From contig VYZB01000338.1 in assembly GCA_013397455.1 (NCBI GenBank), positions 269,957-333,956 on the forward strand: DNA of 64,000 nucleotides, written 5' to 3'. Origin of the DNA: Crotophaga sulcirostris (taxonomy: Eukaryota; Chordata; Aves; Cuculiformes; Crotophagidae). Below the pieces are notes generated by a model. That model saw nothing but the letters and a program-made list of their open reading frames with translations, was not told the DNA's origin and ran no database searches. A program made the position numbers and the translations under genes. This document shows, one piece after another, positions 50,770-63,495 of the stretch (the stretch's first letter is position 1; the number at the start of each line of letters is the position of its first letter).

Positions 50770-52673
50770 GACTCACCCCAGTCACAGAGTGAGTCAGGAG
50801 CAGACTGGGAATACGATGCAGCCCTCCATCTCTCTCCTTGTTGAAATGCCAGGTAGCAGCTCTTCTTTTCTACCTTCACGTTTGGGAAGCACTTTTCGTT
50901 TGTTTTAATTTGAACTGTGGGCTGCCAACAAAGCCCAACATCTGTCGAAAAAGCAGGGGGCTTCAACTCTGCAATAACCACTCTAGGTTGGTGTGGGAGA
51001 AGGAGATCTGGTGGAGAGTAGAGGACAAGGATCTTAAGTTACTTGCAGCACGTGTCCGTTTCATTATCCAAATACGACTGGGAATCTTCCCTTGAGGAAA
51101 GTCTGGGAAATCTGTAACCAGGTGGAAAGACTCTTCCAATGCAGGACACACCAAGCAGTCAGGACCATGATTATGTGCCTCCCACGAGCCCCGACTGCCG
51201 CGACAACATAAACACATTTGCACAGGAGTACAAGCCAACAAAGCAAGCACCATCAAGAACTGAGATTGCTTAAAATTCTGGCATATCTCTCCTATAAAAC
51301 ATGATCTAATTAGTAACAAATCCCCCACACTACCTACCCAAGAAGCCATCACTCTGTTCCAATTACTGTGCCATCAATTATGATACCTTCTGCAAGGAGC
51401 CTTCTTGTTATTCCATATGTGACTGCTCTGCTCCATCTCCTTTGAAGCCCATTATAAATATCAAGATTAATTTAGGGTTCTTTGGATCCCTGGCTGCAAT
51501 TGTCTAATAGGAAAAATCTCAGGCAGGAGGGCTGATGCTAGCGTGTTATGTTGTGCTTAGGTCTGACTTTGAGCCAGGGCTGAAGGTAAATTCGTTCCTA
51601 CCTTCACACTCCATGCAGTACAACCAAGCACTTCAGGAAAAGAGAAATGCAGTTCTCATGAAGTTTTAACTGTGCATTTTTTTTGTGAGTAGAGGACGGT
51701 TTAAAAAGTAGTCCAAGCAGCAGGCTAACTAGAAAAACTAGTTTGTCAGTGTAATTCCTTCTCTGGTCTGTGATTAAGGATGCATGAAGCTTTATATCCC
51801 ATATTTGTGATATGGGATAGTCTAGCAAGTTGGGAGAGAACTCCAACTACTTTCTTATTTACAAGTCTTTATTTTAGTATTTGGAGTAGGTTTTGAACTA
51901 ATAACATTATCTTTACTTGAGTGAAACTGTCCTTCAGACCAGCTGAAGATCAGAAGGGGAAAACCTCTGAAATACACCTTGTGTTGAACATCTGAGCACT
52001 TTTCTTATTGTTAAAACGGATGAAACCCCCGCTCAGCTCATCCTCACACTCACTGGGAGGCTGTGCCTGTGGATTTAGTGAGAGTTTAAGGAAAGAAATG
52101 CTCATTAGCAGTTCTCCAGGAAACTCTAGGTAGTGACTCTGCAGGGATTTGTCCAAAAGTCCATGCTTTTGGGCAGACAGGGTCTCTGCTTTCAGACAGC
52201 GGAGACTACAAACATGTTCAAACCCTGCTGCAGACCTACTCTAGTGAGCTTGTCTCAGCTCTACCCGTTTGATCTCAAGCAGCTACAGCTCTCACATGTC
52301 CCACAGACCACCTGCAGGTAGTGCCTATCCCTGATCTTCTTGCCCACATTGTGTGGCACCACATATTTTCTTCTTCTGCAGTGGCACAGGATATGGGCTG
52401 AAGGGAAAGAAATGCACCTGACCATGGGCAGCAGTGATCTTGCTTTACATCTCCAAGTCTTATCTCATCCTCAGCCATAAGAACTCACAGCACAAATTTT
52501 GTCTTTGTGAGCAGAAAGGGGACTCAATATTCCTTGCTGGAGATGCACCCTCACTCTCTAATCTAGGTGAGAACTGTTTGCCCACACTGTCCTTCTGCAG
52601 ACCCAGGTGATCCACAGCAGCTCTTTCATTACACAGTGCTAAGAAACACATGAAGGAGGTAAAAACAGGCACG

Positions 52674-53068
52674 CTGAGAGAGTTGGGGTTGTTCAGCCTT
52701 GGAGAAGAGAAGGCTCTGGGGAGACCTTAGAGCAACCTCCAGTACTGAAAGGGGCTCCAGGAAAGCTGGGGAGGGGCTCTTGATCAGGGAGTGCAGGGAT
52801 AGGATGAGGGAGAATGGATTTAGGCTGAAAGAGGGGAGACTGAGATGAGATCTTGGGAAGAAATGTTTTACTGTGAGGATGGTTGAGGCCCTGGCCCAGG
52901 TTGCCCAGAGCAGTGGTGGCTGCCCCATCCCTGGAGGTGTTCCAGGCCAGGTTGGATGGGGCTTTGAGCCCCCTGATCCAGTGGGAGGTGTCCCTACCCA
53001 TGGCAGAGGGGGTTGGAACTCATGGGCTTTGAGGTCCCTTCTAATCAAGTCCATTCTATGATTCTATA
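52674..53068 (+). mobile_element. CR1 LINE 3' end (ATTCTATG-tail type), well preserved
   Basis: From CTGAGAGAGTTGGGGTTGTT through CAGCCTTGGAGAAGAGAAGG, GGGGAGGGGCTCTTGATCAG, AATGGATTTAGGCTGAAAGA, GGTTGCCCAGAGCAGTGGTG to the tail CCATTCTATGATTCTATA. Complete 3' end; the minus strand shows a 141-codon chance ORF only. Confidence 0.95.
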
Positions 53069-53924
53069 AAAAATTCCAAGGAAGAAAACTTTAAAAAGAA
53101 GGGGGACAATGTACCTGCTCATAGGTGTGTAAGACCATTCATTTGCCACAGAACAGCATCACTGGAGGAAAGCCTGGGGCTGGCAGCCACTCCCCAAGAC
53201 TTGCTCTGTCTGTGGATGTCACCGTGAAGCTGTTGACTGACCTGTTCCTATATGCACGGTGCCCTTGTCATAGTGTTTGCTGACAGGAGCTGTTAGCTGG
53301 TTACCCAAGCTTTCTGTATGCAACTGGTGAGGCCAGAGTAATTGCTGTGAGTGATAGCAGGAGAGTGTGTTAGCCTCATTAGAGACAAATTGAGCTGCCT
53401 GCTGTGAGCAAAATAAAGAGGCATTTACCCAGGCTTTCTTAGTGGCTGTGTTTACACAGAAACATCCCTCTGTCTATGGGATTGAAGAGCTGCTTTCACC
53501 TGCCTCCCCAAGGACTGGGTGGGTAAATGAGGACTGCGTGGGAACTTTGAACAGGGATGGTGGGTCTGTGGGTTCTGTCCATGTTTGGGGGAGCTCAGCC
53601 TGGGGACATGCATAGCTGGCTTTAAATCTAAAGAGAATCAGCCAACCGTGATGGAAAAGCTTTACCACCAGGGGAATCTGGCAGCCGACTTGGATTTTGG
53701 TTTAATCTCCTCCACTAACTCAGCCCCTTCAGGCTGTTTACATTCTGGAATCAGTTGGCTGCAGATAGGTCACCCGTCAGCTCTCTGTGTTTCTCCAAGC
53801 TGGGTTGTTTTCCACAAAGTACAGCCAACTCGGTGCCACCTTTGATTGTAAATGAGTTGGTAGGAAAGCAAGACATCTTTGCTTCAGATGGAGAGGGAAA
53901 AGGAGAGACACCAAAGCATCTTGC

Positions 53925-54024
53925 CATGGTTTAGATGATGGGTTGGTGTTGGTGTTGGGTTCTAGGTTGGACTCGATGATCTCAGAGGTCCTTTCCAACC
54001 TTGTGATACTGTGATACTGTGATC
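53925..54024 (+). mobile_element. CR1 LINE short 3' end (ATACTGTG-tail type)
   Basis: CCATGGTTTAGATGATGGGT, TGGTGTTGGTGTTGGGTTCT, AGGTTGGACTCGATGATCTC and tail GTGATACTGTGATACTGTGA. Looks young: few differences from the copies at 27542 and 57750. Confidence 0.94.
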
Positions 54025-54378
54025 TGAGGTCCTGGCTGAGTTCAGCTGCTTGTTGAACTGGTGGTTTCCTACCTCTGCAGCCTTTACAAGGCAGAGGTTG
54101 AACACAGCCTGAGGGGGGTCTTGATTTGCTGTTTTCTGCCCCACATGCCAGCAGGGGTCCTGCCCCTGCATCACTTTGTGTAGTCAATCCCATCCCAACA
54201 CCCCAGGATTATTGCTGGTACTTACGTGACTTTGCTACTGAGGATTCAAAGCCAACCCACTGGAGCATCCTTCTGCTACAACTTCTCTCCCAGCAGCAGA
54301 GAGCAGCTTTTAACCCAGGTGCGACAGTAAGAGACCTTCGCCTGTCAATCCTGGGGCAACGCATACTGGAATGGGTGA

Positions 54379-54628
54379 GAGGATGAAGGGAAATGGCCTC
54401 AAGTTGCACCAGGGAGGTTCAGGTTAGACATTGAGAAAAATGTCTTCATCAAGAGGGTGGTCAGGCACTGGAATAGCAGCCCAGGAAGGTGGTTGAGTCA
54501 GCATCCCTGGAGGTGTTTAAAGGATGGGTAGATGAGTTCCTCAGGGATGGTTCGATAGTGGACAGGTACGGTTGGACTCGATGATCTCAAGGGTCTTTCC
54601 CAACCAAGCCATTCTGTATTTCTGTGAT
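54379..54628 (+). mobile_element. CR1 LINE 3' end, third subfamily
   Basis: GAGAGGATGAAGGGAAATGG, TTCAGGTTAGACATTGAGAA, GGTCAGGCACTGGAATAGCA, CATCCCTGGAGGTGTTTAAA, GGACTCGATGATCTCAAGGG and end ATTCTGTATTTCTGTGAT. Resembles the type at 46144 in sense orientation. Confidence 0.9.
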
Positions 54629-55057
54629 TGGTTCTGTGACACAGAGGGAGGCGGTCAAGTGTTCCAGGTGCCTGCTGGCACGGCTGTAGATTTGGCTGTA
54701 GACACAGCTCACTGGCTGGACATCTTGTTCAGGAGCCCCGCAGGGTACTGGCCACATATGGCCTGGCTCTCTCCTCAAAGAGCTCTCACCACAGGGCCCC
54801 AGCTCATTCACTACAGCCATTTGTCACTGGACAAGTGTGTGTGCTCAGGGATGCCCATCTCCGCGACACAGCTTCGTGCTGGTTCCAGCTCTAATAAAGT
54901 GCTTGTTTTGCCTTCCCACCTGGGACAACCCGAGCTCCGAGTAACCTTCATCCGTGTCCCTGCTCCTCCATGACTTTGCCAAGAACAAATTCAATCAGAA
55001 TATAATAGTCTACCCATACTTACTCCTTCCATGCATACATGGGAAACCCTCTCACTT

Positions 55058-55249
55058 CACAGTATCACACAGTATCACAGTATCACAAGGTTGGAAAGGA
55101 CCTCTGAGATCATTGAGTCCAACCTATAACCCAACACCAACACCAACCCAGCATCTAAACCATGGCACTGAGTGCTTCATCCAATCTCCTCTTAAACACC
55201 TCCAAGGACGGCGACTCCACCACCTCCCTGGGCAGCGCATTCCAATGGC
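55058..55249 (-). mobile_element. CR1 LINE 3' end (ATACTGTG-tail type)
   Basis: CACAGTATCACACAGTATCA with one tail unit out of register, then GGTTGGAAAGGACCTCTGAG through CATGGCACTGAGTGCTTCAT to CAGCGCATTCCAATGGCC, where it is 5'-truncated. Confidence 0.94.
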
Positions 55250-55789
55250 CTGATTGAGTTAAGGACTGTTTCAGAGCTGTGGAGATTTGGTTGTCCCCTG
55301 GAGCCTGCAGCAGGCTGTCTGGGCCATGGCATCACTGGAGAAACTTCAGGAACAGCAATCGCTCATCCTCTGGGCATACAAAGCTGCATTGGAGTGCTGC
55401 TGCCCTTACTGGCCCAGATTTGAGCACTGAGGGTGCTAATTAATGATTTTCACCTTTACTGGTGGAAACCCACACCAACGGGTATTAAAGCTGATGAGCA
55501 CATGCAAGATCCAATCTACACCTCATACTATTTTTCTTTGTTCTCTTTTTCAGGCACGCTCTGTGGTGTTATTGTGCAGAGGTTTGGCACGGCTTTGCAG
55601 CTGAGGCAGCTGTGACAAAAGTGGATCCCAAAAACACCAACCCTGACTGGGATTTAAGGGTCAGAGCAGCCCAGCAACTCAACATGACTCAGCAGCACGA
55701 AAGCTACCACTTTTCTTAGATGTACCAACAGAGGAGAGGACCCAGGGCAGAGAGGTGACTTTAATCTCTGGGGATGACTGCTGAGGCCA

Positions 55790-56105
55790 GGCACAAGGGT
55801 TAGAGGGATGATAAAAAGTGAGTGAGCTCAAAAAAGCGCCATAAAAATGATTTGAGGGTAGGAAAGGACACTTTGAAGTGAAGGATTTAAAAGCTTGATC
55901 TGTTTAGCTAATTCAGGAGACACTTGAAAGGCAATGTGCTCAAAACACATAAGTAACAATGTGGAAAAACACCAAGTTTTGAAAGACTCTTCAAAGAACT
56001 GAGAAAGACAATAATAGGACCAGTGTTTGGGAGCTGAAGCCAGGCATATTCAGAATGGAAAAAAAAAGGTGCAGAACTTTACCAGGAAGGATGGTACAGG
56101 AATGA
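55790..56105 (+). mobile_element. Probable ancient CR1/L3-like LINE relic
   Basis: ATAAAAATGATTTGAGGGTA, TTAAAAGCTTGATCTGTTTA and GGAGCTGAAGCCAGGCATAT recall the 3' ORF region of old amniote CR1 (the R-M-I-K-G and L-F-S-L codon blocks) with broken frames. Tentative. Confidence 0.4.
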
Positions 56106-57749
56106 GCACCTACAGAACTAACAAACTCTTCCTCTCTTTGTTATTTTAAGGTATCAGGTTTGAATAAGATGTGTCCTTGGTCCAGTGTGGGTTCACCCAG
56201 TGAGCTGCTCTCTGAAGTTGTCCTAGGTACAGCCTGCAATGGCAACTGTCCCCACAGCACTGCCAGGGCATCCTCAGTTCCCCAGAGGGCTTCACAGAGA
56301 GATTCAGCTTCAATAGAGGCTTCAACTCTAGCAAACCTATCGCCTGCTTCAATTGTCCATTCACTCATACACACATTTTTCTCACCTCTCTTTGCCAGGT
56401 TAAAAGATGTGTTAATCTTCTATGGAAAATAAAGGAAGTAGGTAACCACATGTTCATACAGCAGTGACCTGGGGAAGCACCAAAATCCTCTTTAGGATTG
56501 TACACATGGTCTTCCTGGCAATTCTGCATCCCCTAGAGGCTCTCTTGGTGAACAGGACCTTCTATGTGGATCTACCAGCCAACACATCTTGCTTCTTTCT
56601 GGTACAAGTGGGTCTTTGAGAGATAACTTTATGGACTGCCCTTTTGTTAGTGCCTTGCTGATCCATCCCTCCCTGAAATCCATGTTGTTCTACTACAGGT
56701 TTAACAAATAAAATTATTTTCCAGGAAGACTGAACTCATTTGCTTTCTGGTTTTTTTTTGAAGATGGATATGGGTGGTGGACAGCCTCAGTCTGTTCTCC
56801 TCTGCCAGGGAAGAACTAGATGCATCTTGATTTCCCAGTACAACAGTTTTGGCTGCCATGTCTTAGAAATCATACATTATTAAAACAATTATAAATAATT
56901 ATTATGCATATGTTGTGTATAACATGGAGAGCTGGAAGGGTTTAGCATAATTTTGAGCATGGAGACATGAGGTATGTTTGCAGGAATTCTCACTATTTGT
57001 CCTATTGTGATCAGCTGTCATTAATAAACCCTGGATGGATGAATGAGAATAAGTGGGTGATTATGTGATGGCCAGGGTGGGGAAGATGCTCCCTTGACGT
57101 GTGTCACTTAACCGTAGTCCTGGCTTGTTATTTTGATGCAGTTTTAACCTTAAACCAGACAATCCACTCTGTGCACACACGGAGTCTGAGAGAGAAGAGA
57201 GGGCACCTGACAAAGTACTTCTCTACTCTCATCCCTTATCGATGTTAATAGAGCTTTTTTATTGTTAAAATATCTGCATCAACTCATAGCAATTATTCTC
57301 TTCTTCTGCCTACTGGCACTGCTCCCAGATGCAGAGGTCATCTGAAGTCAAGTATATCCCTGTTGGCAATCAAATGTCTCATTAATTTGCAGAGATGCCT
57401 CTTGTTCCTTTACCTACACATGATAATTTGTGCAGCAAACCTGTCACTTTGCTCCAGAAGTTCTCAGCCGTTTATTCCGGGCTCCTATTTATCTTGTCCC
57501 ATCAACCTGACCTGGGTTGACACCAGATGCTCTCATTGACTCAGCCCAGGTGTTCCTAAACCAGACAAACTGGGAACAAATGACTCCGAAGAGGCAACAG
57601 GTAGAGAAAGCAGCCTGGCCGGTGCAGACAAAGAAGGGGCAGGATCAAAGACCCGTGAAGAGGCAAAGCAAACCACTGATCTTGCCGAGCATGAGCTGTT
57701 CACTGTGAACACTGTGATCTCCACTGTGAATGGATTCAGCCTTTGGACA

Positions 57750-58009
57750 AAAGCATGGACTCAAGCTTCGTCAGGGAAAGTTTAGACTTGAAGTTAGGAA
57801 AAAGTTCTTCCCTGAAAGGGTGATTGGCCATTGGAATGCGTTGCCCAGGGAGGTGGTGGAGTCGCCATCCCTGGGGGTGTTTAAGGGGAGATTGGCTGAG
57901 GCACTCAGTGCCATGGTTTAGATGATGGGTTGGTGTTGGTGTTGGGTTATAGGTTGGACTCGATGATCTCAGAGGTCCTTTCCAACCTTATGATACTGTG
58001 ATACTGTGA
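57750..58009 (+). mobile_element. CR1 LINE 3' end (ATACTGTG-tail type), sense copy
   Basis: AAAGCATGGACTCAAGCTTC, AAAAAGTTCTTCCCTGAAAG, GGTGATTGGCCATTGGAATG, GGTGGTGGAGTCGCCATCCC and tail GATACTGTGATACTGTGA. It shows the end of the element's ORF2 in frame, closing A-L-S-A-M-V then stop at 57919-57921; the same ending appears in minus-strand copies at 12643 and 15400. Confidence 0.95.
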
Positions 58010-59114
58010 AGAGAGAGGACTAAGGGAAACACATGCAATCTAGACAAGGGTGGCTTCGTCTCTTAAAATAACCATTTATATCCAAGGATGGGGAGCAGAC
58101 ATGAAGACAATCACTCTACAGGGACAGGGAGATCTCAGCTCTGCACTTGTGATTACAGCTGGGCTACTAATGCTGTGCTGTAAAATAGCCCTGGCAGCAA
58201 GGGTCAGCACCCAGGTACGCCAGTCAAAAAAAACCAAGCTGTTCCCAGGTAGTGTTGTGCTCTGGACACCTTTTTCTAACTCTGCCAGGTGGTGTGGTGT
58301 CAGCGCAGGTCAGATCCCTTTCCACTGTGAGAGCAGACCAGGACTGCGACCTTTGATGGAGTCCTTTCTCCTCATATCTGTCAAACAGCCATTCCCACCC
58401 CTTCGCTCTGCATTTCCTCGACTAAAATTTTATTAGCATATTATACATCATTAAATTAAATGCTTCCTGTGAACTATGTCTATTGTGCCTATGCAGTTGC
58501 CTTTGTGAACCCAAACTCTAATTGCACCATTTATTTTTTTGACAAGAGACATGTCCTATAAAGCCTCAAAGACTGGCAATAATTATATTGCTGGCTAAGC
58601 ACCCCAGCTAATTTCATCATCCCACGTGGCCTTTTTGTGGTGTTTACATACTCTGGAAATTCCCTGGTATTCAAGGGCAGCTCAAGTGGGTGAGCAATGC
58701 TGGGTGAGCAACATCCTCAGCTCTGCCTGGGTTGAACCATGAGCAAGTCAGCTGAGTGCATTGAGTCCAGTAGACACGAACACCCTTGTCTAGCTGCAGA
58801 TGGTGGGATTCATTCCCCTCCTATAATCAATGCAGGCAAATGTCTCCCAACATGAAAAATCTGCATTGAAAACACAAGACTTTCTGAAAAAAACAGGAAA
58901 AGGTTGAGGGAGATTCTTTGTGCCCTCCACATGTGATCCTAGAAATTGTATTCAGTGTCATAGTTCAGATAAAGCCTGGGGACACATCACCCCTGGAGGT
59001 GTTTGTGTGCCTGCACAGTCCAGAGACCAAGCCCGTGTCACGAACTGTGAGCAGAAGCACAAAGATAAAGAAGTCAATCTAACCCCAACAAGCTTCATCT
59101 TACTAACAAATTTA

Positions 59115-59370
59115 GAGTCATAGAATCATTGGTTGGAAAAGACCTTTGAGATCAAGTCCAACTGCACCTGTTCACTACTAAAACATCTCTGATTACCTCG
59201 TCTACCCATCTTTTAAATCACTCCAGGGATGGGGACTCAACCACTGCCCTGGGCAGCCCATTCCAGTGCCTGATAATCCCTTCAGTGAAGGAATTTTTCC
59301 TGATATCTAATCTGAACCTCCCCTGGTGCAACTTCAGGCCATTTCCTCTTGTCCTACTTCTGTGCCCTTT
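59115..59370 (-). mobile_element. CR1 LINE 3' end, third subfamily
   Basis: GAGTCATAGAATCATTGGTT, GGAAAAGACCTTTGAGATCA, GTTCACTACTAAAACATCTC and CCCATTCCAGTGCCTGATAA; same type as the copy at 46144, with the 5' break near TTTCCTCTTGTCCTACT. Confidence 0.93.
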
Positions 59371-60458
59371 GTGCATTTCTACGAGCAGTTTTCCCCACTC
59401 TTAGATGTGGCATCATACCCACTGAGAAGGTGTCTCATGACTGATTGTAATTTTGGAGGCTACAGGCTTTCTCCTAGCGTTTTCAGTGTCCCTGAGTAGT
59501 TTCCCACATGTCACAGTTCTTCCTTGTGAAGATTTCTTTTTTCTCCAATTCAGTTGTTCTGTATTCAATATTATTTGCAGTTGCTAACATCACCTACTCT
59601 CCAGGCTTTTAGTCAAAACTGCCTCTCTGCTTGTGGCTTTTTGCTTCCAAATACCTCTCTTCAAAGAATTTCCAGGTTTTGTTCAGTTTCTTTTTACTCC
59701 TCTACAATTTTCGATTCTTAATTATCATTAATTTAGAGAAGGTCCTTTTGGAGAACAGATAATTACTTTCCAGGACTGACATCCTTCTCACTTTAATCAG
59801 ATCCACGTCTGCGTTCCTTTGTGTCTCATGGGGTGCCTTTGTGCTGGAAAGTGAGGGCTTGATCTCAGGAGGCTTTCAGCTTTCTGCTTATGGCCTCCAG
59901 CAGGTCTCCTGGGCAGCACATGCTCTGGCATCATCTCTCCTTTCCCCATGCTTTATGCCACCAGCTGTGAGAAATGCTCCTTGGGTGGGAGGATCTCACA
60001 GGGCAGAGTGAGATACACAGGTTAGGGGCAAGAGTGGCAGGAGGGGAGCTGGAAACTCCCCATTTCAGGAACAAATAGAAGAAATCTGCCAAATATGAGC
60101 TCGTCAGGTCTCAGGCTCTCAATTTGGTCCAAGCATGAGCTAAACCTCTTAATGGATTCAAAGCAGCCACGCGTTTCTTATCATGAACCTGTGTAAAATC
60201 AGAGAGCTCTTAAAAGCAGGTGCATAGGGAACACCTTCAGTTGTCCCCCAAAACTTGACAGGCAAAATCAGGGCCCTGAGACTTAGGGATCCCCACCTCC
60301 TCTAAAAGCCAAGCTCGACTGTGGGTAGAAAGCACCTTGCTCTTTAGCACCTCACACTGCCTCTTGCAGAGCTGGCCCCGAGGCGTGGGTGCACACGTAG
60401 GCAGGGGGACACCTGTGTCACCTGGTCAGCTTGGCCACCTGCTGCTGGGTGATGTTCT

Positions 60459-60656
60459 CACAGTATCACAGTATCACAAGGTTGGAAAGGACCTCTGAGA
60501 TCATTGAGTCCAACCTAGAACCCAACACTAACACCAACCCATCATCTAAACCATGGCACTGAGTGCCTCAGACAATCTCCTCTTAAACACCTCCAGGGTT
60601 GGTGACTCCACCACCTCCCTGGGCAGCGCATTCCATTGGCTAACTACCCTTTCAGT
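60459..60656 (-). mobile_element. CR1 LINE 3' end (ATACTGTG-tail type)
   Basis: CACAGTATCACAGTATCACA, GGTTGGAAAGGACCTCTGAG, CATGGCACTGAGTGCCTCAG and CCTTTCAGTGAAAATA at the break. Close in length to the copy at 55058. Confidence 0.94.
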
Positions 60657-61288
60657 GAAAATATATTCATTATTATTTCATTATTTCACTTCCTTTCATT
60701 ATTGAATAACTTTCTGAAGAGAGGCAAAGCACTCTATGTTCAGCAAGACACCTCAAATAGCAATTTGTTTCTTATTATCTAATCAATTTGTTCCTATCTG
60801 CTGCTTCTTCCCGATAATAACATTACAATAATTAATTGAAACACTTGTTAACTAGACAGTGCATGGTCGAAGTGTAGGAAATGTCATAACAATCTGGTTC
60901 CATCAAGAGCACACAGCGATGGCAGATGGAAATGGGGCAGGGTTTTCAAAGATAGTTTTGTTCAAATTTATCCCATCTCTATTCTGACAAACAAAATGGA
61001 CATATCTAGCCAACGAATCTGCCAGGCTGCAGCTAACAAAACTCTTATTTTACTTCAACAATTCTGCATTCACTGTGTAGTTTTCTAAGGCCCTTTTGAA
61101 CTCTGCCCATCTCTTATTATCACTTCTCCATTTATGCAATCCCACCTGTACCAGGTGTTTTGATGACTCCCAAGCACGATTCCACTGTAAAATCTCTGTT
61201 AAGCAGAGTGGATGATGCATCACACGGCTTGGGTTTGTCTTCAGCAGAAAGCCTGGGTGCCCCACAGTAGTCCATAACATCCCTGCAG

Positions 61289-61605
61289 CAGCCCTGAGGA
61301 GGACTTGGGGTACTGGGGGATGAGAAGCTCAACATGAGCCAGCAAAGTGTGCTCAGAGCCCAGAAACTCCCCGTGTCCTGGGCTGCATCCAGAGCAGTGG
61401 GACTGGCATGGGAGGGAGGGGATTCTGCCCCTCTGCTCTGCTCTGGTGAGACCCCACCTGGAGCCCTGTGTCCAGTTCTGAAATCCCCAACATAAGAAGG
61501 ATATGGAACTGTTGGAACAGGTCCAGAGGAGGCCACAAAGATGATCGAAGGGCTGGAGCACCTCTGCTGTGAGGACAGGCTGAGAGAGTTGGGGTCGTTC
61601 AGCTT
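61289..61605 (+). mobile_element. CR1 LINE internal fragment lacking the 3' end
   Basis: GATGAGAAGCTCAACATGAG, CCAGCAAAGTGTGCTCAGAG, CTCTGGTGAGACCCCACCTG, GGTCCAGAGGAGGCCACAAA and CTGAGAGAGTTGGGGTCGTT. Unusual because CR1 copies normally lose the 5' and keep the 3' end; here the 3' part is missing after GTTCAGC. Confidence 0.88.
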
Positions 61606-61910
61606 TTTCCTTGTGTAGCTTTCATCAAACCTCACACAACACCACAAATATTCTGATTTTTCCAAGGCAGTACTTTCAGCAGTGAGGCTGGGATACCTGA
61701 AACAGCCCTTCCCAGAAACTGGAGGTGTCGCAGACACCGGAGTGGTCACAGCATTCAGCTCCCTCTATCCCAGTTCCTTCTGTACTTTTGGAAACCTTGA
61801 GCCAAGATACTGGATGTAGGCTTGGGGTTTTGCCTCATGGCTTTTAGCATCAATCAAAATGAATGCTGTGAGAGTGTGCTTCAAAATGAACCTTAAAGTT
61901 AGCACACAGG

Positions 61911-61998
61911 TTGATGGGTTGGTGTTGATGATGGGTTGGTGCTAGTGTTGTGTTATAGGTTGGACTTGATGATCTCAGAGGTCCTTTCCAACGTCCTG
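61911..61998 (+). mobile_element. CR1 LINE short piece ending in an A-rich tract instead of the octamer tail
   Basis: GATGGGTTGGTGTTGATGAT, GGGTTGGTGCTAGTGTTGTG, GGTTGGACTTGATGATCTCA and GGTCCTTTCCAACG, then TCCTGAAG and an A/G-rich run (62001-62036) in the place of the ATACTGTG tail. A short duplication of GATGGGTTGGTG is present. Confidence 0.88.
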
Positions 61999-62000
61999 AA

Positions 62001-62036
62001 GAAAAAAAAAAAAAAGAAAAGAAAAAAAGTAGAAAA
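62001..62036. repeat. A-rich tract after a CR1 piece
   Basis: A-runs broken by single G (A14, G, A4, G, A7 and so on), directly after the CR1 piece at 61911. Confidence 0.85.
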
Positions 62037-63087
62037 GGTGTGTGGGCTTCAAAACCTTTAGGCAATTTATTTATAGCCTCAAATAACCCTTCTGCACTAA
62101 CAGGCACAGCAGTACTCAAATCAGAGGGGCTGCTTATAACTCCATGAATGTCTTCTACAATCTAAAAGCCTTTTAAATGAGGTTCAAAACAATTAACAAG
62201 GTAAATATATTTGTAGATTTGTTTGGACAATTACAGTCATTTAAAAAACAATGCGTAATAATGGATGTGAATTTAATAAGCCGTTGCTAATTAAGTGTAT
62301 TAATGGCACTTTATAAAATGAATGCATCTAGCTGATACATTACAGTTAGTTTTGTTCAGTAAATAATTGAGTGGTGACACATGCAGAATTTGCAGCACTG
62401 GGCGTTGCTGGTGCCAATAATGATTGCAATAAATTTGCCCCAGTGGAACCAACCTACTGATTGCCAACCAGCTTCTCCTTTTATGTGTCTGGTCTACATT
62501 TTCCTTTGCTCTGTGAGAAAGAGTTGCAGCAGAATGGAGCTGGTTAACCCCCAAATACGGGACACTGTTACAAAGCATTTGTGAAGAATTGACTTTGAAA
62601 CCTGCTCTTCTGCCAATTATAATTTGCAGCAGGTAACAACGCTCCCAGGCTATGGAAAAACCAGTTCTCTCTCTCAGGAGAGTCCATTCAATTTAAGCTG
62701 ATATTAGGTGTTCAATAGCACCATTTTCCTTCTTTCACTTTCATCCCTTAGGAAAATGTCACCAGTTCAGAGTTAACTAATTGACCACAGACTTTTTGAA
62801 GATCCAGGCCCAGAGCAGCTCCACAGGGTGCTGGGAAGTGTCAGCAGGTGCTGAGATGCACAGAAAGGATGAGAGCAGGGCTGGGCTCCCCGGGCATCCA
62901 GTACCTGACCTTGCATGTGAAATCATCAAATGTAGGAGCTGGCTGAAGCCCTGGGGCAGGGCAAACAGGAAGGACACATAAGCCTGACCTTAGGTGTGAG
63001 AAAGCTCCCCAACTCAGTCTGACCTGGTGACTCCCAGGCTCCCTGAGCAGGGGGCAAAGAGAGGTCTCCAGCTTTTCCCTAAGAAAG

Positions 63088-63495
63088 AGAAGTGTCCAGA
63101 GAAGGGCAACAGAACTGGGGAAGGGTCTGGAGCACAGGGGTTCTCTTTGGCCTGGAGAAGAGGAGGCTGAGGGGAGACCTTATCGCTCTCTGCAGCTCCT
63201 TGAAAGGAGGTTGTGGTGAGGTGGGTGCTGGGCTCTTCTCCCAAGTAAGAAGGGTTGGGATGAGAGGAAATGGCCTAAGTTTCACCATGGGAGGTTTAGA
63301 TTAGATATAAGGAAAGAGTGGTGAAGCACTGGCAGAGGCTTCTCAGGGCAGTGGTGGAGTCTCCATCCCTGGAGGGGCTCAAAAAGTGTGTGGCCATGGC
63401 ACCTGGGGACATGGTTTAGCAGGCACGATGGGGTTGGGCTGATGGTTGGACTGGATGAGCTTAGAGATCTTTTCCAACCTTAATGATTCTATGAA
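63088..63495 (+). mobile_element. CR1 LINE 3' end
   Basis: GAAGTGTCCAGAGAAGGGCA, GGCCTGGAGAAGAGGAGGCT, CTCTGCAGCTCCTTGAAAGG, TTTAGATTAGATATAAGGAA, GTGGTGGAGTCTCCATCCCT and the ending CCTTAATGATTCTATGAA. 5'-truncated; ATTCTATG tail. Confidence 0.94.

Noticed and set aside
61132..61749. 205-codon minus-strand open frame
   Set aside because: Mostly the antisense of a CR1 fragment and its flanks.
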